Of a stretch of DNA of 44,349 nt, positions 1 to 6,943 are shown piece after piece (within the stretch, counting starts at the first letter, position 1; every line of letters begins with the position of its first letter). Source of the stretch: Verrucomicrobiota bacterium (GTDB lineage: Bacteria; Verrucomicrobiota; Verrucomicrobiia; Limisphaerales; JAHDYP01); contig JAHDYP010000020.1 of assembly GCA_023383055.1 (NCBI GenBank), positions 1 to 44,349 of the forward strand. Reading direction: 5' to 3'. The translations under genes and the position numbers were made by a program. Under the pieces are notes generated by a model. That model made no database searches, was not told where the DNA came from, and worked only from the letters and a program-made list of their open reading frames with translations.

Positions 1-676
1 CCCGATACAGCTCCTTCACCGTTCGGCCGTGAACCGTCACCAGATCGATCTCGTGCCGGGCGAGGATCCCCAGGATCTCGGCAAAGACTTCGGGAGCGTC
101 AAACCCAACGCGGGTCTTGACCGTAAACGGGATTTCCACGGCGGCTCGCAGCGCCCCCACGATCGCATCGACCCGGTTCGGGTCGCGCAACAAACCGCCG
201 CCGGCGCATTTACGATACACGACCGGCGCCGGGCAGCCGAGGTTCAGGTCGATGCCGGCGACCGGATACTGCTGAAGTTCGCGGGCGGTGCGAACGAGTT
301 CAGGAATGTCGTTGCCGATCAGTTGGGCGACGACGGGTCGGCCAGTGGGATTCTCCGTGACCGACCGGAGGATGTGGCGGTTGAGTTTTGAGCCGGGGTA
401 AACGCGGAAATACTCGGTGAAGTAGAGATCGGCCCCGCCGTAGCGCGCCATCAGGCGCAGAAACGGCAGATCCGTGATGTCCTGCATGGGAGCCAACGCA
501 AGGATGGGGTGCCCCCGGCCAAACAGGCCGGCGAAGGCTTGCGGCGGAGGTGCGGTTGTTTGGCACGTGACGACAGGCACAAGACGCAGGCTGATATAGG
601 CGATCTGAAACCGCGATGCCAGCACCAACGTGCAAGTCAACGTGCGATCGAACGGCGTCGCCCGGTGCAACGCCAC
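1..676 (-). CDS. dus: tRNA-dihydrouridine synthase (Dus), partial at left edge
   Basis: Flavin enzyme that reduces uridine to dihydrouridine in the tRNA D-loop. The C-terminal part lies beyond the left edge. Reading the minus strand, the opening FMN-barrel motif LAPMQDITD is near 485-505, followed by NLGCPAP and then KCAGGGLLRDP, which holds the likely catalytic cysteine. TVKTRVGFD and VTVHGRTVKELY follow. Order and spacing match the Dus family. The start is uncertain. The frame is open upstream to a GTG at 676 and a TTG at about 640. An internal ATG at 487 would cut into the first barrel strand, so it is unlikely. No clear ribosome binding site was seen. The specific Dus subfamily (A, B or C) cannot be fixed from this fragment. 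Confidence 0.9.
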   Translation of the reverse strand, partial: MALHRATPFDRTLTCTLVLASRFQIAYISLRLVPVVTCQTTAPPPQAFAGLFGRGHPILALAPMQDITDLPFLRLMARYGGADLYFTEYFRVYPGSKLNRHILRSVTENPTGRPVVAQLIGNDIPELVRTARELQQYPVAGIDLNLGCPAPVVYRKCAGGGLLRDPNRVDAIVGALRAAVEIPFTVKTRVGFDAPEVFAEILGILARHEIDLVTVHGRTVKELYR

Positions 677-684
677 TGGAAAAC

Positions 685-730
685 GACGTCCCGATTTAAT
701 GTCGCATATGCGACATTAAATCGGGACGTC
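685..730. repeat. Perfect 46-bp palindrome, copy 1
   Basis: The sequence equals its own reverse complement over 46 bp (two 23-bp arms, no loop). The centre is ATGTCGCATATGCGACAT flanked by A/T-rich triplets, and the outer arms begin GACGTCCCGA. It lies between the divergent dus and 816-2390 genes. The same 18-bp centre recurs at 14923-14964 with different but again fully complementary outer arms. There is no T-run, so it is not a standard terminator. It may be a mobile palindromic unit or a cruciform/hairpin site. Confidence 0.9.
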
Positions 731-815
731 CCTGGAGTCGTCCGGCGTGCGGGAGGGCTTGCCAGAAGCTGCCGACGGCGTAACGTCAGCCACCAGATCC
801 ACAAGAACCAGGTTT

Positions 816-2390
816 ATGAACGGCCGAACAACAGTCGACACTTCATTGATCGCCGGCGATGGAACCTGCAAATGCGCCCCCGGCGACGAAGAGGAAACCC
901 ACCTGAGTCGAGGGCGGCCGCGACACACATGGCGAGCGCTCTGGCTGGCGATGGGGTTGGCGATGGCATTCGCGGTCGTGGAAAGCGGGGCGATGGCAGG
1001 GGCGTCGCAGTACCGGCTGATCGAGGGGAGCGAGTGGGTGGATGATTGTCCGGTCTGCGGACGGCCGACGTTGAGTTCGCCGCTACGGGGCCAGTTCACC
1101 ATGGAGTTGATCGAGGAAACGCCCATCGGCAGCCGCTATGAAATGCGGGATGTCGAATTCCATACCGGCATGGGCACGGAGTGGGATGTGCGGTTGAGCG
1201 GAACCGGCTTTTTCGAAGTGGGCGGCGAAGTGGCTCTGCGCCAGGCGATGCGGCTGGAATTGCGCGTCGAAGGCCTTGGCGAAGCCATTCACCGGACTTT
1301 TACCAATGAAATCACCACCGTCAGCCGGCAATGGCCGATGCTCGACATCGCGTTGAACGACGTCGAAGGCACCCCCTTCCAGACTTACCGGCTTGTCTTG
1401 CGTGCCGCGCCGCTCCGCGAGATCTGGTTCTCGACCGCAAATGGAATGACCTCGGGCAATTCGGATCCGCCCTTCGAACGGATATCACCAGGCGACTTGT
1501 TGAGCGGTGACGGACGGGTGGTGCGGTCCAACCGGGATTTGCTGAGTCGACTGGGATTCATGCCTCCAACACCCGAGATCGGCATCGACGCCCTCGAGGT
1601 GCAGCCAGGAGGCGAGATTTGGTTTTCTCTGGGAGAATCGAGGTTCAGCGAAACGCTCGGCTGGTTGCAGGAGGGTGATCTGCTCTCGGAACGGGGTCGT
1701 GTGGTCAAACGCAACCAGGAACTGACCGGAGCTTTTCAGTTCGCCGGCGGACCATCGGACCTCGGATTGGATGCGGTGCACACCCTCCCGAACGGCGAGA
1801 TCTGGTTCTCCCTCCGGAAGGCGGCCCTTTCCGAGGCACTCGGCGTGACCATCGGCGTGGGTGATCTGCTCTCTGAGCGCGGCTACCTCGTGCGATCGGC
1901 GAAAGAGCTCCTGGCGAACTTCAAACCCGAATCACCGGATTCGGATATCGGTCTGGATGGCCTTTATGCCTGGCCCAACGGCGAAATCTGGTTCTCGGTC
2001 GAGTCGGGTTTCGTGAGCCCGACGGCAGGCGGGATACAGCGAGGGGACATTCTCAGCGACCAGGGATTCGTCGTGATCCGCAATCTCGATTTGGTGCAGC
2101 CGTTTTCGCCGCTCGAGGATCTGGCCGATTTCGGCTTGGACGGCCTCTGGCTGGTGACGGACCTTGCGCTCGCTTCGGAGAAAGGGCCGACGCTCGAGTT
2201 ACCCAACTACCACGCTGACGGTGAACTCGAGCTGAACTGGGACGGGCCCGGCCGCGTGTTCCAGGTCGAACGCGCGTCGGATCCGGCTGGCCCGTACGCT
2301 CCCGCGAGTCCGATCCTGCCGGCGTTGCAGTGGCGGCATCGAGTCGAGTCCGCCGCGGGTCAGGATTTCTTTCGGGTAAGGCAGTGGTAA
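816..2390 (+). CDS. Secreted repeat protein, function unknown
   Basis: Not recognised as a named family. A hydrophobic stretch after a basic segment (around 940-1000) looks like a signal peptide. Then comes a globular part with one CPVCG pair. From about 1410 to 2150 there are four diverged units of some 60-65 residues, each built as GEIWFS - linker - GDLLSERGRVV - N.ELL.F - D.GLDAL. The C-terminus is a short domain ending FFRVRQW, a tail common on exported verrucomicrobial proteins. The start is uncertain: the frame opens at a GTG at 747, with ATGs at 816 and 951, and the last would place the signal peptide at the very N-terminus. The repeat spacing suggests a beta-rich, propeller-like or Kelch-like fold, but this is inference. 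Confidence 0.75.
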   Translation: MNGRTTVDTSLIAGDGTCKCAPGDEEETHLSRGRPRHTWRALWLAMGLAMAFAVVESGAMAGASQYRLIEGSEWVDDCPVCGRPTLSSPLRGQFTMELIEETPIGSRYEMRDVEFHTGMGTEWDVRLSGTGFFEVGGEVALRQAMRLELRVEGLGEAIHRTFTNEITTVSRQWPMLDIALNDVEGTPFQTYRLVLRAAPLREIWFSTANGMTSGNSDPPFERISPGDLLSGDGRVVRSNRDLLSRLGFMPPTPEIGIDALEVQPGGEIWFSLGESRFSETLGWLQEGDLLSERGRVVKRNQELTGAFQFAGGPSDLGLDAVHTLPNGEIWFSLRKAALSEALGVTIGVGDLLSERGYLVRSAKELLANFKPESPDSDIGLDGLYAWPNGEIWFSVESGFVSPTAGGIQRGDILSDQGFVVIRNLDLVQPFSPLEDLADFGLDGLWLVTDLALASEKGPTLELPNYHADGELELNWDGPGRVFQVERASDPAGPYAPASPILPALQWRHRVESAAGQDFFRVRQW

Positions 2391-3024
2391 CCCTCGGGCG
2401 ACAGCGCCACCGATCCTCCCGTCATCCGCCTATTTCCGAACCGCAAGGCTGCCGCGCCGGGTGACAACTGCCTTGCGGAAACTCACCGGCGCTCGTCCGC
2501 CTCCCGCATCGAGTTCCATCCCCATAAGCGCTCCGCCTTTGGAATGGGGGGACAGGTTCATAGTATTCGGAACGGTCGCCATATCCCAATGGTGCCGATG
2601 GGCCATCGCCCCCCCCTGAGACAGAGTGACAGGTTCATTGCGCGACAGGGTGACAGGCTCACTGTCGGAGGGTAGCGGTCTATGCAGAAGATACACATTG
2701 GTAGATACTTGCGTAATGTTCATTTCACCTTACCTCAGAGAAACCCTCAGCCAATTCCGGTTCTCCTTCTCCTGAATTTCCCGGGCACCTTCACGGAGTC
2801 TGACCCTCAACCGGGGCAAGCCGGAGCGGCACGAGCCCGACCTCGGGCAACGGCAGTCACGACCTGTCAGGTGGCGTTGGTGTCGACGTCATGGTGGATC
2901 GCATTCCATGGCGCTTCAAGTTCCAGGGTTGGCGTGGCCCCTCGAGATCTCAGGAACAGGCGATAGGGTGCCAGGCTCGCGGTAACAGGTTCGCGGTGTT
3001 CTCTGTTGCCCGTCCGTCGTCTGT
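2391..3024. other. Gene-free stretch with REP-like repeats
   Basis: No supported gene. It contains three copies of a GACAGGTTCA-type repeat (2547-2570, 2623-2640, 2647-2668). The rest is unremarkable high-GC DNA between the stop of the repeat protein and the stop of the convergent toxin gene. Confidence 0.6.
2547..2668. repeat. REP-like repeats, GACAGGTTCA type (three copies)
   Basis: Three short related units: GGGGGACAGGTTCATAG, GAGTGACAGGTTCATTG and GGTGACAGGCTCACTGTC. The third can fold (GACAG ... CTGTC). Two more copies lie at 3729-3788. Clustered short hairpin repeats of this kind are typical of REP elements mobilised by Y1-type (RAYT) transposases, but no such transposase is in this window. 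Confidence 0.7.
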
Positions 3025-3420
3025 TCAACCCAGGCGCGGGACTTCGGCAAGGACTTGTAGCCCGGGCACGGCGTGGAAGTGCGGATCAGTGGAAATCACC
3101 GCGGCGTTGAGGCGGGTCGCGATCGTGGCGATGACGAGGTCGGTGAGCGGTAATACGGTACCCTTTCGATCCAACCGCCACGCCAGTTCACTGACCTCGC
3201 GCCAGAAGTTTGGGTCCAATACAGACTCCGGCAGGAGATCGAAGAAGGCGCACAGGTCGGCTTTCACGTCAGGATGTCGGCAGCCGCGCAGGACTTCAGC
3301 GCGAATAACGCCGCACCCGTGAAGCCGGCCGGAGGCGGCCCATCCAGCCAACTTGTACCGAGGATCCAAGCCCTTTCGCAACAGCGAAATGTAATGGGTG
3401 GAATCAACCAGGATTTCCAC
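3025..3420 (-). CDS. vapC: VapC-type PIN-domain toxin
   Basis: Ribonuclease toxin of a type II toxin-antitoxin pair. PIN-domain toxins cut structured RNAs using a Mg-binding acidic cluster. The expected acids are visible: D6 (ILVDSTHYI), E42 (RAEVLRG), D94 (LTDLVIATIA) and D112 (STDPHF). The length, 131 residues, is normal. I choose the GTG at 3420 because AGGAG sits just upstream and because it overlaps the antitoxin stop by 17 nt, the usual coupled arrangement. An upstream in-frame start at 3474 would add residues that precede the PIN fold. It is transcribed with the antitoxin from the promoter at 3648-3676. PIN domain: certain. RNA target: unknown. Confidence 0.92.
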   Translation of the reverse strand: MEILVDSTHYISLLRKGLDPRYKLAGWAASGRLHGCGVIRAEVLRGCRHPDVKADLCAFFDLLPESVLDPNFWREVSELAWRLDRKGTVLPLTDLVIATIATRLNAAVISTDPHFHAVPGLQVLAEVPRLG

Positions 3421-3640
3421 CGGGTTTCTCCTGGTTTCGGAGTTCGAGGACGTCATACGCGGGATCGATAGCATCGCGGAGGATTGCAGGATCCCATTTA
3501 CGCGAGAGCACCTGCTTGAAACTGGCTTGTCGTTCCAGCTCTGTCAGTGCCCGATCGATGGCCTCACGGCGAGTCGATATTTGGCATAACTCCATTACAC
3601 GATTCAGTTTATGCTCGTCGATCTCGACCGTCGTTTTCAT
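3404..3640 (-). CDS. vapB: VapB-type antitoxin
   Basis: Small DNA-binding antitoxin paired with the PIN toxin. It starts MKTTVEIDEHKLNRVM, then STRREAIDRALTEL, the conserved VapB (DUF2191-like) ribbon-helix-helix pattern in which the first strand contacts DNA and REAI... forms the helix pair. The C-terminal half should wrap the toxin. ATGs are present at 3640 and 3646. The promoter just upstream predicts transcription starting near 3641, which favours 3640 and a leaderless message. Antitoxins of this type normally repress their own promoter. Confidence 0.9.
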   Translation of the reverse strand: MKTTVEIDEHKLNRVMELCQISTRREAIDRALTELERQASFKQVLSRKWDPAILRDAIDPAYDVLELRNQEKPGGNPG

Positions 3641-3647
3641 GTGCATT

Positions 3648-3676
3648 CGTATACGGCCATTTGATACGGGTGTCAA
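3648..3676 (-). promoter_or_regulatory. vapBC promoter (leaderless)
   Basis: TTGACA at 3671-3676, exactly 17 bp, then TATACG at 3648-3653 on the minus strand. Predicted +1 is near 3641, at the ATG of the antitoxin, so there is no room for a ribosome binding site. Confidence 0.75.
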
Positions 3677-3728
3677 TATGGGGACTTTGTATGGGCATAT
3701 GCGTGAGCTATCCTGCAGCCGTGAAATA

Positions 3729-3788
3729 GAGTGACAGGTTCACAGCCGTCACTGCCTGCCGATAGGGGGACAGGTTCACAGTCGTCAC
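3729..3788. repeat. REP-like repeats, two further copies
   Basis: GAGTGACAGGTTCACAGCCG at 3729 and GGGGGACAGGTTCACAGTCG at 3764, each followed by TCAC. Same family as the units at 2547-2668. GTGAC ... GTCAC gives a small hairpin. Confidence 0.7.
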
Positions 3789-3932
3789 CGCGCGGTCGGG
3801 CGTTCCGGGGGGGCGGGTTCCGCAAAGGGGGCCCGGCCGCGCGCCCTGGGTTCTGGTTCGGCCGGTCCGAGGACAGCCTGGGCAGGAATGGTTGACCGCT
3901 GAGGCGGCTAAGCGTAGAGGGTGGAGGATCAT

Positions 3933-4961
3933 ATGGGCAGGGCGGTTCTGAGATGCCTGGTGAAATGGCTTTGGGTGGCGATGCTCGTCGGAGGGCGGTT
4001 GAACGGCGCTGAACCTGAGGGTGCGGACTATGAAGTGCGCGTGGCGGGCGAGGGCGCGTCGGCAGTGGTGACGTCGGGGACGGTGTGGCTTTACCAGGAC
4101 GTTTACGGCGGAGTGCAGCGGTTCAAGCTGGGCGAGATTCGCGAGGGGCGGGTGTGGGTTGAACTGTCGGCCCGCCGGTTGGCGGAGGAGATCAAGCCGG
4201 CGTCGAATACGCGGCAGTTCTGGGTCGTGCTCGAGCTGCCGGAATTGCGGTGGTATCGCTCGGCCGGGATCGAGCCGTCGGATCCGCTGAGGGGATGGCT
4301 TCCGGCGCTGGAGGCGTTGGGGACGGTGGAGCGAGTCGATTCGGGCAAGCTGCGGAAGCTTGAGTTGCCGGCGCTGACTGTGAGGCGGTTGCGGTTTTTG
4401 TCGGCTGATGGAGTTGCGCTGAAGGGAGAATCGATTCCGCTTTCGGTCTATGTGACGCAGTACAACCATTGCGCGGTGCACGAGGGGCTGCCGTTGGGCG
4501 TTTTCGAGACGGATGAAGAAGGATGGCTGGAGGTGGTGGCGCCGGCGATGCCGCTTTATGCCGAGTTACGGCATTTGGTCCAGGACGGCACTGGATTTGC
4601 CGGGGAGATGTATGCCTGCGAGGGAGGTATGCGCATCGAACTCGATGCCGAGGCGATCATAGTCAGGACACGATTGCCGGCGGAGCGATGGGAGCTCCGA
4701 CTTCGAGATCGGCGGGGCAACCCGGTCCCTCACGTCACCCTCGTGGAATGGATCAGAATTACCGGGTGCGGCGCAAACGACGGTCCTTTGGGAAAGTCGG
4801 ATGCTGCGGGCCGGCTGCAGGTGATTCTGCGGCCGCAGGAGATCGAGCGACTGGCGCTCGAGGCGGAGTCGGGCGCGCGGCGGTTTCTGACGGAGGCGGA
4901 ACTCGCCACCCTGATGCGCGAGAAGTCGATTGCATTGGAATGGCCAGCGTCTACTCCCTGA
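3933..4961 (+). CDS. Exported protein of unknown function with a regulatory-like domain
   Basis: Not a recognised family. 342 residues from the ATG at 3933, chosen because GGAGG lies 5 nt upstream. A GTG at 3921 would place the ribosome binding site inside the gene. Residues 1-27 look like a signal peptide (RCLVKWLWVAMLVGGRLNGA). The segment LRDRRGNPVPHVTLVEW ... GKSDAAGRLQV resembles carboxypeptidase-regulatory-like beta-sandwich repeats that often decorate exported proteins. A possible promoter, TTGACC (3892-3897), 17 bp, TAGAGG (3915-3920), precedes it. It stands alone between the VapBC pair and the PadR pair. Confidence 0.75.
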   Translation: MGRAVLRCLVKWLWVAMLVGGRLNGAEPEGADYEVRVAGEGASAVVTSGTVWLYQDVYGGVQRFKLGEIREGRVWVELSARRLAEEIKPASNTRQFWVVLELPELRWYRSAGIEPSDPLRGWLPALEALGTVERVDSGKLRKLELPALTVRRLRFLSADGVALKGESIPLSVYVTQYNHCAVHEGLPLGVFETDEEGWLEVVAPAMPLYAELRHLVQDGTGFAGEMYACEGGMRIELDAEAIIVRTRLPAERWELRLRDRRGNPVPHVTLVEWIRITGCGANDGPLGKSDAAGRLQVILRPQEIERLALEAESGARRFLTEAELATLMREKSIALEWPASTP

Positions 4962-5111
4962 GCCCGCAGCAGGCTAAGCCACCTCGGGCGAAGGCCGCCG
5001 GGGAGCTGCGGTCTCAGAATCAAGGCTGTGTAGGCAGGGACGTGGAGCAGACTGGTGGAGATGACACAAGCTCGGCCAAGGGTAGCGTTGGTGATGATTT
5101 CCTCTCAAAGC

Positions 5112-5711
5112 TTAGGACTTCAAACGGCAACGCTGGGCCATTCTTATGGCTGATATGCAAAGTGCCAATCCAGTCAGAGTGGAAACTACTGGAGTCAGGC
5201 ACAGGAGACACGCCAATAAAGTGGCATCCATTTCGAAGGTTCTGATTCCAGCGAAGCTAACCAGTTCCGTCCCTCCAAGGAATAACCAATCCCTGACTCG
5301 AGTGAACAGATTCTGGCTCGCGAAGGCAGCGATGCCATACGCGCCATAAGCTGATAGGCCGACGCCAATCAACCCAAACGAATACCGTTTCCATAGTCGA
5401 GATCCGCCATTCCCTTGTGCTGCTTCCATAAACTTCTCCTCATTCGTTGAATTCTTCATATTCCGCCGAGTTCCACTTAAGTGTTCACGGCCGGCTGACC
5501 AGCCGGTGTCGGCGCACAACCAGAGCCAGAAGCGAAGTCGCTGGAGCGTTGACCTGCCGGACCGCGCCTCGCGCCATTGATCCTTGAACAACCGCAGCAT
5601 CTCAGCGCCGAACTTTTCGCGGACCCAGGCTGGATAAAGGAACAGGAGCAGGCGGTAGAACCGTGCTGCCCGGCAGAGTTTCCGGGATTCGTCATCCATG
5701 GGTGCGTGCAT
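5112..5711 (-). CDS. Membrane protein encoded with PadR regulator (permease-prefix type)
   Basis: About 199 residues. The N-terminal part (RLLLFLYPAWVREKFGAEML ... WREA) matches the prefix domain found at the start of many PadR-controlled MacB/FtsX-like ABC permeases. Two hydrophobic segments follow (YSFGLIGVGLSAYGAYGIA and TLLACLLCLTPVVSTLTG). The remainder of a permease is missing, so this is either a stand-alone short protein or the remnant of a larger permease. The start is uncertain: a GTG at 5747 overlaps the PadR gene by 17 nt, and ATGs lie at 5711 and 5699. The overlap or tight spacing indicates one transcript with padR. Role: probably a stress- or drug-linked membrane function, by context only. 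Confidence 0.7.
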   Translation of the reverse strand: MHAPMDDESRKLCRAARFYRLLLFLYPAWVREKFGAEMLRLFKDQWREARSGRSTLQRLRFWLWLCADTGWSAGREHLSGTRRNMKNSTNEEKFMEAAQGNGGSRLWKRYSFGLIGVGLSAYGAYGIAAFASQNLFTRVRDWLFLGGTELVSFAGIRTFEMDATLLACLLCLTPVVSTLTGLALCISAIRMAQRCRLKS

Positions 5712-5730
5712 TTTCACTGGGTAGGGAGGT

Positions 5731-6087
5731 TCAATGTGCGACCGCAAGCCCGCGACGCCTGGCCACCGTCACCAGGCTCGCCAGACGCCGTGCTTCGGTG
5801 TTGGCGGCTTTGGATCCCAGATCGGTCAGTCGGTAGTAGCGACGGCGTTCGTCATCCGATTCGGGGTCTGGACGTTCATCAGTCTCGAGGATCAGGCCGG
5901 CCTGCAGCATCCGCTTGATCGTTCCGTAAAGTGTGCCCGGGCCCATGCGAATACGGCCTTCGGTGGTTGCGGCTACGTCCTGCATGATGGCGTAGCCGTG
6001 TTTATCGCCCTGGGCGAGGGCGAGAAGGACATGAAAGACAGCGGCGCTGAGAGGCGGCAAATCCTGATCATCCGATGGGCTGCTCAT
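5731..6087 (-). CDS. PadR-family transcriptional regulator
   Basis: Winged-helix repressor. It shows the family pattern: LSAAVFHVLLALAQGDKHGY, then RMGPGTLYGTIKRMLQAGLI (recognition helix and wing), then RRYYRLTDLG. 118 residues from the ATG at 6087. An upstream in-frame start at 6117 would put the operator and -10 inside the gene, so 6087 is preferred. It is transcribed divergently from the higBA pair. It probably represses itself and the downstream membrane gene, since a PadR-like dyad covers its own promoter. The ligand is unknown. Confidence 0.93.
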   Translation of the reverse strand: MSSPSDDQDLPPLSAAVFHVLLALAQGDKHGYAIMQDVAATTEGRIRMGPGTLYGTIKRMLQAGLILETDERPDPESDDERRRYYRLTDLGSKAANTEARRLASLVTVARRRGLAVAH

Positions 6088-6095
6088 CGGGGAAA

Positions 6096-6124
6096 TATAT
6101 ATCCGCCTCGGATACATCCGTCAA
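6096..6124 (-). promoter_or_regulatory. padR promoter and overlapping PadR-type operator
   Basis: Minus strand: TTGACG (6119-6124), 17 bp, TATATA (6096-6101). The spacer and -10 hold an inverted repeat at 6097-6117, ATATATCCG-CCT-CGGATACAT, with a single mismatch between 9-bp arms. That agrees with the ATGTAT...ATACAT-like sites of PadR regulators. Predicted +1 is about 6089, 2 nt before the ATG, so the message is essentially leaderless and autoregulated. Confidence 0.75.
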
Positions 6125-6201
6125 GCGTGTAGTAGTGCCACTCTCAATGGCACGTGCCACCGGTCGAGGTTCCTCTTCTTGGGCTCTTCGGGGCGAGCAG
6201 G

Positions 6202-6230
6202 TTGACGCCCTGAACGCGCGGCGTTACTAT
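6202..6230 (+). promoter_or_regulatory. higBA promoter (leaderless)
   Basis: TTGACG (6202-6207), 17 bp, TACTAT (6225-6230). Seven bases past the -10 falls on the GTG at 6237, the toxin start, so there is no 5' leader. Confidence 0.7.
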
Positions 6231-6236
6231 GCGCTG

Positions 6237-6518
6237 GTGATCCTGGGTTTCGCCTGCGCTGAGACCGAACGAGTGTTCCGGGCAGAGTTGGCTCGCCGTT
6301 TCCCTCGGGATATTCAGCGTCGCGCCAGGCGAAAATTGTTGTTGCTCCACGCGGCCACTGAATTAAGCCAGCTCGCTGTGCCGCCAGGAAACCGACTCGA
6401 AGCACTTCAGGGTGACCGAAGAGGCCAGCACAGCGTTCGAGTCAACGACCAGTGGAGGCTATGCTTTCGCTGGCGAGGCGGCAACGCCTACGACGTCGAA
6501 ATCGCGGATTCTCACTGA
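6237..6518 (+). CDS. higB: HigB-type RelE/ParE-fold toxin
   Basis: Ribosome-dependent mRNA interferase of the RelE superfamily. Hallmarks: TERVFRAELARRFP near the N-terminus, RRKLLLLHAA, LAVPPGNRLEALQGDRRGQH and VNDQWRLCFRWRGG, ending in a DVEIADSH tail. 93 residues from the GTG at 6237, the usual HigB length (about 92). The frame is open further upstream, but those extra residues have no match to the family. The GTG also coincides with the predicted transcription start. The toxin comes first and the antitoxin follows 2 nt after its stop, the normal order for higBA. Confidence 0.92.
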   Translation: MILGFACAETERVFRAELARRFPRDIQRRARRKLLLLHAATELSQLAVPPGNRLEALQGDRRGQHSVRVNDQWRLCFRWRGGNAYDVEIADSH

Positions 6519-6520
6519 GA

Positions 6521-6823
6521 ATGAAAAGCAAGAAGCTGGTCAACATCACCCCTGGCGAAATCCTCGAGGAAGAATTCCTCAAGCCGATGGGCATCACGCA
6601 GTATAGGCTGGCCAAAGATCTCCGCGTGCCGCCTCGACGGATCAATGAGATCGTCAACGGCCAACGGGCAATCACGGCGAATACCGCCTTGCGGCTTGGG
6701 CTTTACTTTGGCATGGCCCCGGAATTCTGGCTCAACCTGCAGATCCACTTCGACCTCGAGCAGGAACACGAACGCCTTGCCGGACGCCTGGAGAAGGAAG
6801 TCAAGGTGCGTGCCGCCGCGTGA
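6521..6823 (+). CDS. higA: HigA-type antitoxin
   Basis: XRE-family helix-turn-helix antitoxin of the HigA/VapI group. It starts MKSKKLVNITPGEILEEEFL and runs through GITQYRLAKDLRVPPRRINEIVNGQRAITANTALRLG (helix-turn-helix) and PEFWLNLQ, the conserved signature. 100 residues from the ATG at 6521. It binds and neutralises HigB and should repress the promoter at 6202-6230. Confidence 0.93.
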   Translation: MKSKKLVNITPGEILEEEFLKPMGITQYRLAKDLRVPPRRINEIVNGQRAITANTALRLGLYFGMAPEFWLNLQIHFDLEQEHERLAGRLEKEVKVRAAA

Positions 6824-6943
6824 ACGGGGCGGTATCAGCCCGGTGATTGCGCGTCCTTTCGCTGTCGTCAGTACGTCACCAATAACTTCCGGCTCCGATC
6901 GGATCTCGTATGGGTGATAGAGAGCCCGACTGCGCTTAGCAGG

